From assembly GCA_016839555.1 (NCBI GenBank), contig JAEOUA010000007.1, forward strand, positions 186,001 to 250,000: a stretch of 64,000 bases of DNA. The letters are read 5' to 3'. A model generated the notes under the pieces. It ran no database searches and was not told where the DNA came from. It was given only the letters and a program-made list of their open reading frames with translations. Source of the DNA: Promethearchaeota archaeon (GTDB lineage: Archaea > Asgardarchaeota > Lokiarchaeia > Sigyniarchaeales > SOKP01). The translations under genes and the position numbers were made by a program. This document shows, piece by piece, positions 26,027 through 35,502 of this stretch; position 1 is the stretch's first letter; every line of letters starts with the position of its first letter.

Positions 26027-26470
26027 TTGAAAGATATTATTGCTAATAGTAATATTAACAGTAAAAAAGAGGCATTGCAGTCCTATACCGTTAAATTAAT
26101 AGATCATTATAAAAATCCAAGGAATTTGGGAGAAATGAAAAATCCTAATTCTCTCGGAGAAGTTAGAAATAAAAAATATGGTGATGTTGCTTATTTTTAC
26201 TTAAAGATTGAAAAAAATAATGGAAATGCGGTCATTAAAGATGCGACATTTCAAACTTTCGGGTGTGCTATATCTATTGCAACATCCAGCATCTTAACTG
26301 AAATAATAAAAGGTATGCCTCTTAATGAAGCTCAGAGAATTAGTAAGAAAGATATAGCTGACGAATTAAAAATCCCTCTAAATCTAATGAGACATAGTAT
26401 TGATTTAGCAATAAAGGGTTTAAAAAATGCGATTAGAAATTATTATGATAAAAAATATGAATTAATTTAA
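26027..26470 (+). CDS. IscU/NifU-like scaffold with only one of three cluster cysteines
   Basis: The fold is IscU: LIDHYKNPRNLGEM, LGEVRNKKYGDVAYFYLKI, FQTFGCAISIATSSILTEIIKG and IPLNLMRHSIDLAIKGLKNAI. Normal IscU uses three Cys to hold a nascent cluster. Here only the second is kept (Cys80). The first is Tyr51 (KKYGD instead of xxCGD) and the third is His123 (MRHS instead of IHCS). So the protein may bind a different ligand set, hold zinc, or have a regulatory role. No IscS gene is adjacent. Translation starts at TTG 26027, as no ATG precedes the conserved block. The SUF genes at 13.6-15.4 kb give the cell a separate Fe-S machine. Confidence 0.85.
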   Translation: MKDIIANSNINSKKEALQSYTVKLIDHYKNPRNLGEMKNPNSLGEVRNKKYGDVAYFYLKIEKNNGNAVIKDATFQTFGCAISIATSSILTEIIKGMPLNEAQRISKKDIADELKIPLNLMRHSIDLAIKGLKNAIRNYYDKKYELI

Positions 26471-26513
26471 TTTGATATCTATTCTTTTTGATTTCTGATT
26501 GTTCTTTAAATTT

Positions 26514-28355
26514 CTATTTCTTTTTATATTTCCGCTTTCTCTTACTCGATTTTGTTTTTATCCTCTTTCTTAACCTCTTTACAAGCTGAACCAATTTCTT
26601 TTTATCATGATAAAACCTGGTTGCCTTTTGATAATCGTTCACTTTTTTTTCATAATATAGTAAAAAGTCTTGCCAAAAATTTCCAGGTGTACATTTTATC
26701 GATAATCTTTTCAAAATTCCTTTACTCTCTTTTGGTTTTTTCAAAGAACACTCAATAATTTTCTCAAAAAGAAAGTGTCTAGCTTTTTTATACGCAATTT
26801 TTTTTTTCTCGTATATATCACTAACAGATACAAAGTCAATCCAATAGATTCTCCTCTTCTTTTCAGCCGTTTTCATTTCAAGCTTGATATCGATTGTTTG
26901 ATTCGCTAATCTTCTAATAAGAGAATAAACTGTTGCCTTTGATAATTTAGTACTTTTAATTAAATCTCTTTCTAATAATTCAATCGGATAGGGTTCACCC
27001 CGTCTAATATATTCACTTTTTAAAATTTTATGAATAATGATCATCGATTCATCTTCTTCGCTGACGGTTTCTTTTTGTAATCTTATAAACATAGATGTCT
27101 GTTGAGGTTTCATATAATATAGTATTAATGTAATTCCTAGAAATAGTATCATAAAAATTGATATAAGATATTTATCAGCCATTAAAATATCTCCTAAAAA
27201 TGTGATTTCTTGATTCAATACTAAATTTGTAAGAGCAAATCTCGTGAGAGTTTGAGCAGTAACACATCCGAGAAAAAATAAAATCAATCCGTCTCTTTTG
27301 AAAAACAAGATTGTCCAAGAATACGATTTCCCGAGTTTTATTATAACCCGATATAAAAATATTATAGAAACTATATATTCAATGATAAAAATATAAGTAA
27401 ATGCTGAACCGGTAGTACCAAATGCTGATTTTATTGCTGCGACTGTTTCAGGTCTTAAAATTAAAAAAATAGTTACTTGTAAAAGTTGGTAAAAAAAAAT
27501 AAAAAATACAATTAAAGAGAAGGTAAAATTATCAAACATACCCGCCCTTCTTGAGTCCAATTTACTTCTTGAAATTACTAACTCAAAGATAATAAAAACA
27601 AAAGTCATAATTAAACTGAAATATATAAAGGGCATAATAATACCCATTTCCGTATTATATACATTGATGGATTCGAAAGGATTATAAATACTAAAAAAAT
27701 CTAAAGTTAATATCACTAAAACCCCTCTATAAAAAAAAGATATAGTGACCAAAACAATAAGTATTATAAAAGGGATTATGAATATAAGAATTGATCTTGC
27801 TACAGAATATTTTTTAATAATTTTATATTCTATTTTTGTGGCAAATTTCCTCGAATACATATAGTATCTGCTAGATAAAAGGATAATCCAAATTAACGAT
27901 AAAGCCAATAGATAGCTTATATAATTGATAATTGATGACGTGAAAAAGAATAAGAAATAAAATCCAGCAATTATAATAGGAAAGATGACCAGCTGCTTAA
28001 TAGCTGTATATTTTTCAAACAAAAAATACCTCACACGGTCATTATTTAATATTAATGAAAGAGTAATAAAAAACGCACAAATAGCGTTTCCGAAATAGAA
28101 GGGATCTCCAAAAGTTAATGCTCTAACAATGAAATGATTGGGATCATCAATTCCCCATAATAATATAAATGAATAGAATATAAAGAAAATATAAAGACCT
28201 ATAAATTTTTTACTGAAAGCAAATGATTTGGGAGGTTTTTCGCCTCCTTTTGTATAGATTTGATGATATATATATTTATCTTTAAAATTATTAAATTTTT
28301 CATTAGTTTTTTCCTTAAATTGTTGAAGAGTAGACTTTTCTTTAGAAGATACCAT
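26514..28355 (-). CDS. Polytopic membrane protein with C-terminal winged-helix domain
   Basis: After a short charged N-terminus, about ten to eleven hydrophobic segments span roughly residues 48-410. The cytoplasmic part (about 425-613) begins with a winged-helix-like unit, IIIHKILKSEYIRRGEPYPIELLERDLIK then LSKATVYSLIRRLANQTIDIKLEM. It ends in a very basic tail (about 585-613, mostly Lys and Arg). This is the layout of a membrane-tethered one-component regulator that could bind DNA directly at the membrane. The membrane part has no transporter motif that I recognise. No partner kinase or protease is near. Its AT-rich upstream region is shared with the divergent small gene at 28559. Confidence 0.75.
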   Translation of the reverse strand: MVSSKEKSTLQQFKEKTNEKFNNFKDKYIYHQIYTKGGEKPPKSFAFSKKFIGLYIFFIFYSFILLWGIDDPNHFIVRALTFGDPFYFGNAICAFFITLSLILNNDRVRYFLFEKYTAIKQLVIFPIIIAGFYFLFFFTSSIINYISYLLALSLIWIILLSSRYYMYSRKFATKIEYKIIKKYSVARSILIFIIPFIILIVLVTISFFYRGVLVILTLDFFSIYNPFESINVYNTEMGIIMPFIYFSLIMTFVFIIFELVISRSKLDSRRAGMFDNFTFSLIVFFIFFYQLLQVTIFLILRPETVAAIKSAFGTTGSAFTYIFIIEYIVSIIFLYRVIIKLGKSYSWTILFFKRDGLILFFLGCVTAQTLTRFALTNLVLNQEITFLGDILMADKYLISIFMILFLGITLILYYMKPQQTSMFIRLQKETVSEEDESMIIIHKILKSEYIRRGEPYPIELLERDLIKSTKLSKATVYSLIRRLANQTIDIKLEMKTAEKKRRIYWIDFVSVSDIYEKKKIAYKKARHFLFEKIIECSLKKPKESKGILKRLSIKCTPGNFWQDFLLYYEKKVNDYQKATRFYHDKKKLVQLVKRLRKRIKTKSSKRKRKYKKK

Positions 28356-28525
28356 AAATATTCAATTAAATATGTTATTGATATTATATATTCTTAAAAT
28401 AAAAAATAATTTTTATTTTATTATTTTTTTCAAAATTTTTTTCTGATGCTATTCTTTATGAATAATTAATAACTTATTTTGAGTAAAATTATAGGAAGTA
28501 AATTTTAAAAATATAGAAAAATAAA

Positions 28526-28536
28526 TTTATATATAT
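28526..28536 (+). promoter_or_regulatory. TATA-like box, probably leaderless transcript
   Basis: TTTATATATAT is centred about 27 bases before the first ATG (28559) of the small wHTH-like gene. With the usual archaeal spacing, transcription would begin at or just before the start codon. Confidence 0.45.
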
Positions 28537-28558
28537 CTTTATCTAAAGAAAAAAGTTC

Positions 28559-28846
28559 ATGAGAAGTATGTCACAAAATACGGATAATAAAGAAAATCTG
28601 ATTAATTTGGTTAAAGATGCTATCGCATTATTATGTGAAAAAAACATTTCTGAGGTTGTCATACTCTCCTCTTATAAAATTTCTTCTGTTTTAAACGATA
28701 ATTATGGAGTGGATATAAGAGTAGACAAGATAGGGCGGTTGTTGTCCCGTTTAGCTAAAAGTAACAAATTAAAAAGACTTAAAACAAACATTCCTAAATA
28801 TAAATTACATATTTCTCAATTACCTATGCTAAAATTTCAGTCGTGA
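28559..28846 (+). CDS. Small winged-helix-like protein, 95 aa
   Basis: The sequence has a helix-turn-helix appearance: ENLINLVKDAIALLCEKN, VILSSYKISSVLNDNYG, RVDKIGRLLSRLAKSNKLKRL (recognition-like helix, basic), and a final beta strand PKYKLHI. It may be a DNA-binding protein, but no family can be named. Either ATG 28559 or ATG 28568 could start it. It lies between divergent/convergent neighbours: the membrane-wHTH gene upstream on the other strand and the MPN pair downstream, which converges on it. Confidence 0.55.
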   Translation: MRSMSQNTDNKENLINLVKDAIALLCEKNISEVVILSSYKISSVLNDNYGVDIRVDKIGRLLSRLAKSNKLKRLKTNIPKYKLHISQLPMLKFQS

Positions 28847-28883
28847 AAATATAATAAATTAACTAAGAAATTTTAGAGGAATA

Positions 28884-30206
28884 TTATAAATTTTCAATCT
28901 TTTTTATTTTTTCTTCAATTCTATTTTTAATCTCCGAAAACGTGTTTTCTATTAATTCAATTTCTGAGTATAAATTATTGAACAATTCCATTATCTCAAT
29001 ATTATTTTTCTCTGCCCTTTCCTGTAATTTGACTATTATTTCTTCGAAATTATTTTTTATTTGTTCGGGCATTGTTATAATTGATTCATTAAGTATTTGA
29101 GCTTTCTCTGCTAAATTTTTCATCTGATTTTTAGAAAATTCACTCATTTCACTAAATTTTTTCATAATCTCTTGAAAATCCCGATAATTATTAGTGACTT
29201 GATTTTTTATGGATTCTATTAGTGATTCCTTAATCATGGTATATTTTCTCTTAGTGTCTTCAATAATTTTGTTAAAATCTTGAATTCGAGTATCGATAGA
29301 GCTAGATAATGATTCTTCAAAAATATTAAAAATAATTTTGAATTCCTCTTCGAATACTTTTTTATAATTGATTAAACCCCTAGAAATATTTTCTTTTATT
29401 TGAATGATACTCTCAAGTAATTTTTGATTTCCACTTAGTGTAGCGCTATTGAATTCTTCAGTCCATCTTATGATTTGCTGATTCATAATTCTCTCAACAG
29501 TATCCCCAAATTCGACATTAGCTTCCTTAAAATTAGAAAAGTAAAAAAGTTCTTCTACCATTTTTTCTTTTGTTTTAGGTATTTCTTGTAAATCTTTTTG
29601 CTTATCTTCAGATAGTTCTATTATTTCTTTAATTAAAATAGGATCTTCTTTTTGATAATCTTCTACAAATTTTTGAACCCATTTAAAATAATCCAAACTA
29701 TTGGGTTTTTCAATTTCATAGGGTAATTCATGATATTGACTATTGATACCTTGATGAAAATCATCTAATGTATATATCTTTAAGCCAAAATTATCATTTT
29801 TATCAATTAAATTAGGATCAAAAGCCACGCAAAATCCCAGAGGATTATCTTCATTTTGAAACTGAAGAAGATTATTAATATCTCTTTCACTTAATGATAA
29901 TCCATTATCAACATGTGAAATATAATTTCCAATGCCTTTCAATCCAGAGGCATTATATTTTTCTTTAATTTGAGCAATCTTTTCAAGGAGATAATTATCA
30001 GTGTTAAGGTTAATACCTTTGCCATGAGTAATTGGAATAGCGTTATTTATAATTATATCATTATTCTCAGATATATTTCCAATACATATTCCTAATACAT
30101 CATACCTCCGTCTAAGAATTATATTGCCAAATCTAAGTAGATGAGTGATCATATTTCTAAACGCCTCCTTCTTAATTATAACACGATTTTGTTTATTATT
30201 ATTCAT
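28884..30206 (-). CDS. MPN-minus (catalytically degenerate JAMM) protein with long coiled coil
   Basis: Residues 8-150 follow the JAB/MPN fold of the upstream neighbour, with aligned blocks RYDVLGICIG, IPITHGKG and NPLGFCVAFDPNL. The metalloprotease site is broken: the Glu is Asp36 and the H-x-H-P-G motif reads I96-S-H98-V-D-N-G, so the first zinc His is lost. Ser106 and Asp109 remain. It should therefore be inactive, like eukaryotic Rpn8/CSN6. The rest (about 200-440) is a long helical, Glu/Lys-rich coiled coil. It starts 4 bases after the stop of the intact MPN protein, so both are made together and may form a heterodimer. Confidence 0.82.
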   Translation of the reverse strand: MNNNKQNRVIIKKEAFRNMITHLLRFGNIILRRRYDVLGICIGNISENNDIIINNAIPITHGKGINLNTDNYLLEKIAQIKEKYNASGLKGIGNYISHVDNGLSLSERDINNLLQFQNEDNPLGFCVAFDPNLIDKNDNFGLKIYTLDDFHQGINSQYHELPYEIEKPNSLDYFKWVQKFVEDYQKEDPILIKEIIELSEDKQKDLQEIPKTKEKMVEELFYFSNFKEANVEFGDTVERIMNQQIIRWTEEFNSATLSGNQKLLESIIQIKENISRGLINYKKVFEEEFKIIFNIFEESLSSSIDTRIQDFNKIIEDTKRKYTMIKESLIESIKNQVTNNYRDFQEIMKKFSEMSEFSKNQMKNLAEKAQILNESIITMPEQIKNNFEEIIVKLQERAEKNNIEIMELFNNLYSEIELIENTFSEIKNRIEEKIKKIENL

Positions 30207-30210
30207 TGTT

Positions 30211-31761
30211 TTAATCCTCCCTCGTTTTCAATTTTTTTATCTTCTCGGATAATTTATTTTTATCATTTTGAAGTGTTTCGATTTTTTTGTTTAAATCTTT
30301 TACTTCATTTTTGATTTTTATAATCTCTTCTTGAAGAATTTTATTCTCCTCTTTAGATCTTGATAAATTATTATTTAGTTCTTCTTTTTCTTTTTTTAAG
30401 TTTTTAATTTTCATCTCAAAAGAATCTAATGTATTCTCTGAAATTGGAAATGATTCTTTTAATAAGTTCTGTAATGTGTTAACTTTTTCTTTAAATAATT
30501 TCATTTTCTCTTTAAATTCAATATTTAGCTTATCTTGATAAGATAAACTTTCATTAAGAATATTATTTTGAAGTTTTCCTAATGTTCCTCTAAATTCTTC
30601 CAATTTATTATTTTGAGCTTGTATTAGTTCTAATATTTTTGAATTTAATTCATTTAATTGTTGAAAATTATTTCTTCCAATATCAAATAAAGAATCATAT
30701 TCTAAAGCGGATTCTTTATATAAATTGTTTAAGGTAATGATAACCTTTTCTTGCATTTCTTTTTTAAAATTATCCAGTAATTCTTTACTTTTTATAATTT
30801 TTTTGTCTAATAATTCAAGTTTATCATTAATATAAAAATCTAAATTATCCAAATCCAATCTTAAATCTTCTTTAATGGATTCTAGAAGGACAGTCATATT
30901 ATTATTGATTGAATTCCTAATCAAAATGATATTCTCTTTCATTAATAAATTAAGAGTTATAATTTCCTCAATTAATTCATTACTCCAATTATTATAAAAA
31001 TTAGTAATTGGTCGGATTGAAGTTTCTATTAATTGAAAAATGCTTTTTTGTAAATGGGTAATTAAATATTCCGTATTTATATTTGGTTTATTTGCGATTA
31101 AATCTTCATCACTAGGAACGGAAACATTCCCAAATATGTCTATCTTCTCATTTAATTCAAATATGGGAGGCTCTTTAGTTTGAACACTATTAATTAGATA
31201 AATAATTTTTCTATAAAATTCAAGACTATTAGGAGGGTCTATAATCGTTTTGACTTCATGATAATGTGATGCATCTCCTTTGTAAGGATCATCTAACCTA
31301 AAAGTTCGAAATCCAGGATCATTTGGATTTTCTAAGTAAGTATGATCAAAAACAATTCCAATAGCACTGGGATTTGCGGTCTGCCATCCAAGCTGATTTA
31401 TTATATCAGTACCTGAAAAGAAAATTTTAAGTCCTGGATGAGAATGGTACCAACCAACACTAAACCAGCCTTTTTTAGCAAATTGCTCATCTACCGTTGA
31501 AAATTTTATATAATCCTCTGGGGCAAACCGTACCTCAATTGATCCTCCATGAGAAACGGGTACAACATTCTCAATTATAACATCTTTAATTTCTCCTTCT
31601 CCTTCAAGATAACCAATTAAAATTCCCATAACTTCTTTAAATTGGTCATAATTACGATTTTTTGAACCAAATCGTAAGACATGAACTAACATTTTATAAT
31701 AGGCTTCTGGTTTAATTCTTACTATAGACTCATCAGAGATATTAGATTTATGTGTTTTCAA
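30211..31761 (-). CDS. MPN-plus (JAMM metalloprotease) protein with long coiled coil
   Basis: The JAMM zinc site is intact: Glu43 in KEVMGILIG, His106 and His108 in WYHSHPG, Ser116 and Asp119 in FSGTD. The KEVMG form is close to that of Rpn11 and CSN5, the eukaryotic deubiquitinating/deneddylating subunits. Further MPN blocks are VIIENVVPVSHGG, NPSAIGIVFDHTYL and GFRTFRLDDP. Residues about 190-516 are Lys/Glu/Asn-rich helix and coiled coil. The sequence implies an active isopeptidase- or peptidase-like enzyme that oligomerises through the coil, probably with the MPN-minus protein 4 bases downstream. No ubiquitin-like, E1 or E2 gene lies in the window. Confidence 0.88.
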   Translation of the reverse strand: MKTHKSNISDESIVRIKPEAYYKMLVHVLRFGSKNRNYDQFKEVMGILIGYLEGEGEIKDVIIENVVPVSHGGSIEVRFAPEDYIKFSTVDEQFAKKGWFSVGWYHSHPGLKIFFSGTDIINQLGWQTANPSAIGIVFDHTYLENPNDPGFRTFRLDDPYKGDASHYHEVKTIIDPPNSLEFYRKIIYLINSVQTKEPPIFELNEKIDIFGNVSVPSDEDLIANKPNINTEYLITHLQKSIFQLIETSIRPITNFYNNWSNELIEEIITLNLLMKENIILIRNSINNNMTVLLESIKEDLRLDLDNLDFYINDKLELLDKKIIKSKELLDNFKKEMQEKVIITLNNLYKESALEYDSLFDIGRNNFQQLNELNSKILELIQAQNNKLEEFRGTLGKLQNNILNESLSYQDKLNIEFKEKMKLFKEKVNTLQNLLKESFPISENTLDSFEMKIKNLKKEKEELNNNLSRSKEENKILQEEIIKIKNEVKDLNKKIETLQNDKNKLSEKIKKLKTRED

Positions 31762-31948
31762 ATTTTATTCACATTGATATAGTTCTTCTATATTAATATT
31801 ATTTTATTTTATTCTCTTATATGTTTACTTTTAAATCAAAACATAATTCGTTTGAAATTTTTTTATGAAATTTATCTCATATTCGTTTAATTTTATACCA
31901 TTCATAAAATATAGAAAATATTTTTAAAAGAACTTACAATAACTCAAT

Positions 31949-33118
31949 CTATTTTTTTAGTTTTAAAATCCTTCTTTTATTGAATGAAATTGCTAAATGA
32001 AAACTCAATTCTGAAATCAAATATTTTAAACTAAAATATTTTCCTACATTTTGATATATAATTTTCAAACCTATAAAGAAAAAAATAATTATTATTAAAG
32101 AGATAAAAAATCCTTGACTAATAGTAAATTTTTGATAGAGTAAGGGAAATAGAAATTCATGAAGTATTAATATAGTAAGGGAATAATAAGAAAAATAGAA
32201 AAAGAATTTATATTCTCGCTTAAAATTAAAATTAATCCTTATTTCAATACTTAGCAAAATCAGAAAAAATATAAAATTAGTGCCTAATGAATATAATAAC
32301 CAACTAAATGAATTTCGTGAAAAATTATCGATGGGAATGAAAAGAAGAGAGATAATTATCAATAATGCGCTAATTAATAATAATGGATATATATTTGATC
32401 GAATGAATTCTTTATTAGTAATTTTTGTATTTTCATCGATAATTTTTTCATATATTATTTCTCCTAAAACATTTCCAAGCAAGAAAAACGGAAAAAAGCC
32501 AAGAATCGGGGTAAATAAAAATCCATTATAAAAAATAAAATAAACAAAATCTATTACACTTGTTATTACTATTTGATCACTCGGACTAATTAATATTTCT
32601 TTTGGGATAAAATAAAAAAAGATACCATAAAGAATTAAGAAAATGCTTGCTATCAAGACTCTAATATTTTTTTTATATTTCATCAGGGGCCACGCTAAAA
32701 TTATCGATACCGCAAGTGTTTGGAATATATTCCACGACCATAAATTTCCTATATATCCCCGATAAAGAAAAGCTCGAAAATTATAATAAAAAAACCCAAT
32801 TAAAAACAAAAACAATGCTTGTAAGAAATATTTTAAACGTATTTCTTTATAATAGTCCTTCTGATTAAAATTTGGTGCATTTTTTGCTTTTATACTTTTC
32901 ATTTGATAAGATAACATGATACTGATTCCGGAAACAAACACAAAACCCTCAGCTTCAGGGCTAACATAAAGAATAATTACGGATAATAAATGAAAAAAAC
33001 TGTTAGTTGATAAACTAGGAGCGCCTCCAGGTATTCCCCACATCCACGTGTGAAGTAAAATCATATAAATAATTACGTAACCACGAAAAATATCAATACA
33101 TTTTAACCTTGTTTTCAT
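31949..33118 (-). CDS. DUF1624 / heparan-alpha-glucosaminide N-acetyltransferase-like membrane protein, copy 1
   Basis: The N-terminus, LKCIDIFRGYVIIYMILLHTW, matches the HGSNAT-catalytic/DUF1624 family (R-x-x-S/C-I-D-x-x-R-G ... H). The family His sits at the end of the first membrane helix. About ten hydrophobic segments follow. A VSPEAEGFVFVSG loop is shared with the paralogue at 33251. Such proteins move an acyl group from cytoplasmic acyl-CoA across the membrane onto a sugar or similar acceptor. The acceptor here is unknown, but archaeal glycans or lipid headgroups are plausible. Upstream of the MPN pair with a 187-base gap, it may be independently transcribed. Confidence 0.82.
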   Translation of the reverse strand: MKTRLKCIDIFRGYVIIYMILLHTWMWGIPGGAPSLSTNSFFHLLSVIILYVSPEAEGFVFVSGISIMLSYQMKSIKAKNAPNFNQKDYYKEIRLKYFLQALFLFLIGFFYYNFRAFLYRGYIGNLWSWNIFQTLAVSIILAWPLMKYKKNIRVLIASIFLILYGIFFYFIPKEILISPSDQIVITSVIDFVYFIFYNGFLFTPILGFFPFFLLGNVLGEIIYEKIIDENTKITNKEFIRSNIYPLLLISALLIIISLLFIPIDNFSRNSFSWLLYSLGTNFIFFLILLSIEIRINFNFKREYKFFFYFSYYSLTILILHEFLFPLLYQKFTISQGFFISLIIIIFFFIGLKIIYQNVGKYFSLKYLISELSFHLAISFNKRRILKLKK

Positions 33119-33250
33119 GTTTCTTCTAATTTTTTTATTTTTTTAAAATATGATCTTTAAAAATTAAGATTATTTTTTGGGAGAAAAAAGCCGTTTTATT
33201 GCTCTAATATATTTATATTTAAAAAGAAATTCATTTTAAATTCTTTAATA

Positions 33251-34381
33251 TTAATGTTCTGCTATAATTTTGTTGCTAAGATAAGTTGCTAATCGTGCGA
33301 TTTGTATTTTTAAGCTGAAATAGGGACCTACCTTTATATACATAATTTTTAGAAGAATAAAAAATCCCAATAAAATCATTATTGATACTATTAATCCTAT
33401 AAGAGGAGTAAATCTATCATACACGAGATAAAATAGAAAATGTTGCATTAAATATGCGGTCAATGAATAATATGAAAAATAATAAAAGAATTTATATTCT
33501 CTCTTAAATTTAAAGATTTCTAATTTTTCAATAGAAAACAAAAACAAAAAAAGAACAAGATCCGCTCCTAAAGAATATAATAACCATGAATATGTATTTA
33601 TTGTAAAAATATCGGCTGGAAGAAAAAATGCAATAACCATTAATGGAATACTAATTAAAAGGATTGGTTTTGCGAGTGATTTTATAAATTTTTTATCTGG
33701 AATTTTAGTTTCTTCGTTAATTGATTTTTCATATAAAATTTCACCTAATACATTCCCAAAAAGAAAAAATGGGAAGTATAATAATATTGGACAGAAAATA
33801 AACCCATTATAGAAAATAAAATAAAAGAAACTTAAAGGATCTGATATTATGAAGCGATCTCCGGGGCCACTTAACATTTCCGGGTCAATAAAGGCAAATA
33901 AAACATAAAATAAAATTAATAGACTAATTCCAATTATAATTTTTATTATTTTTTTAAGCTTTCTTAAGGGCCATATTAATAACATAGATACGGCAAGCGT
34001 TTGAAAGATAGTCCATAACCATAAATCTTCAAATCGCTTCCAAAAAAGTAATTGTTCTAAATTATAAGAAAATACTCCAATAAACAAAACTATTAATGCT
34101 CTCAGAAAATGTCTTAAGCGGAGTTGTTTATAATCATAATTATAAGAACTCTTATTTTTTATGGCCTGAATTCTTTTTTGATAAGATAGTGTAAAGCTTA
34201 CACCAGAAATCAATATAAATCCTTCTGCTTCTGGTGAAATATAATAGAGTGGTCTGGTTATTATTATTAGAATTATATTGGGAGTATATCCAGATGCCAT
34301 CCCCCATGACCATGTATGTGCAACTATTAAATATGCTATTATGAAACCCCTATAAATATCAATACTTTTTAATCTTTCCAT
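33251..34381 (-). CDS. DUF1624 acyltransferase-like membrane protein, copy 2
   Basis: A paralogue of 31949-33118 that shares LKSIDIYRGFIIAYLIVAHTWSWG, YISPEAEGFILISGVSFTLSYQ, the LWLWTIFQTLAVSMLLIWPL helix and the FFYYFSYYSLT block near the C-terminus. Both copies have about ten transmembrane helices and Glu in the PEAEGF loop, which may be functional. The two lie in tandem on the minus strand 132 bases apart, so they are an old duplication that has diverged. They are flanked on both sides by MPN genes. Reading in the same direction suggests a possible common operon, though the gaps are long enough for separate promoters. Confidence 0.82.
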   Translation of the reverse strand: MERLKSIDIYRGFIIAYLIVAHTWSWGMASGYTPNIILIIITRPLYYISPEAEGFILISGVSFTLSYQKRIQAIKNKSSYNYDYKQLRLRHFLRALIVLFIGVFSYNLEQLLFWKRFEDLWLWTIFQTLAVSMLLIWPLRKLKKIIKIIIGISLLILFYVLFAFIDPEMLSGPGDRFIISDPLSFFYFIFYNGFIFCPILLYFPFFLFGNVLGEILYEKSINEETKIPDKKFIKSLAKPILLISIPLMVIAFFLPADIFTINTYSWLLYSLGADLVLFLFLFSIEKLEIFKFKREYKFFYYFSYYSLTAYLMQHFLFYLVYDRFTPLIGLIVSIMILLGFFILLKIMYIKVGPYFSLKIQIARLATYLSNKIIAEH

Positions 34382-34637
34382 AATACAAATGTTATTTTTT
34401 CATTTAAATAGATAGTTTTTAAAGTTAAAATTTTATTGAATAATTCTATATAATTAAACCTTGAAAAGGTGCATATATTTCTTAGGATGTGTATTTTACC
34501 CTTCGAAATATTAAGTAATATAATAAATATGTATTTGAATAAAAATATTCCATATTAAGAGTGGTTTAAAATAATTTTAAAATTCCTTAAAATTATATTT
34601 CGAAATTTAAGTTTATATTAAAAACTAAGATAAAAAA

Positions 34638-35231
34638 TTAAGTGAGTTTTTTTCCGCAATATGGGCAATACTTAAATTCAAGATCGCGGCCACAATAAGG
34701 ACAATATTTTGATGGCCTTTTGGATTGAGCAACCTCAGTTTGCCCTTTTTGGGGCTCCTTTTGCATTGTTGGTACCGCTGAAGGTATTTCTGGTAAGATC
34801 CTTTTTGATCCCGCCATTTCTGTTTTTTCTTTTTTACGGGTTTTCATTCTTTCCTGGAAAATCTTGCGTTTTTCTTCTTCGCTCGTTGTATGTTTTGTTT
34901 CAAATTTTTCCTGTGTTTTAGAGCTAATCGCTTTTATCTCTTTTTTTTCTAATTTTTGTTTAGCCTGATTCATTAACGCTTGGGCAGATTTCATAACTTG
35001 ATGGGGGTTGATATTGGGAATAGCTGAGGCTTGTAATACCCATCCTACAATATAATTTATATTGGGGGTACTTTGCCCCTCATCCAATTCATAAACTTTA
35101 GATGCTAATACATTATTCCCTTTTACTAATCTACTGGCCCATTGATTATTAATAAGGCCCAATTGGATTTTATAGGAGGTTCCGGAAACCCCTAATTGGT
35201 TTGTTAATGGTTCAAACTCTCCTTCTACCAA
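34638..35231 (-). CDS. Zinc-ribbon protein with coiled, charged linker
   Basis: The C-terminus has a double CxxC ribbon, CPYCGRDLEFKYCPYCGKK, a zinc-ribbon (DZR/zinc_ribbon_2-type) domain. Residues 1-95 form an alpha/beta domain (SYKIQLGLINNQWASRLVKG, NINYIVGWVLQASAIP). A Lys/Glu-rich helix and a Pro/Gln-rich linker (about 100-175) join the two. The N-terminal part is not recognised. Zinc ribbons of this kind often mediate protein contacts. It is the last minus-strand gene before the divergent MPN protein at 35503, and its leader region is shared with it. Confidence 0.75.
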   Translation of the reverse strand: MVEGEFEPLTNQLGVSGTSYKIQLGLINNQWASRLVKGNNVLASKVYELDEGQSTPNINYIVGWVLQASAIPNINPHQVMKSAQALMNQAKQKLEKKEIKAISSKTQEKFETKHTTSEEEKRKIFQERMKTRKKEKTEMAGSKRILPEIPSAVPTMQKEPQKGQTEVAQSKRPSKYCPYCGRDLEFKYCPYCGKKLT

Positions 35232-35502
35232 TTTAGATGCACTATTGTGATTTTATTAATTTTTATAATTTTATATGGTTATTATAAAGTAATAAATGAA
35301 TATATATTAATCCTATTTACAATAAAGAATAATTTTAGATTTTTCAAGTATTCTGTTTATATTTCACTTAATTGAATTTTCTTTGTTAACAATCTAATAT
35401 CACTTTTTTTACTATCTTTTTTCATATTTTTGGTAAACTATAAATAAATAGACTTGTATTTATCAATAAACACTGAATTAACCAAATATAAAAAAATAAA
35501 GT

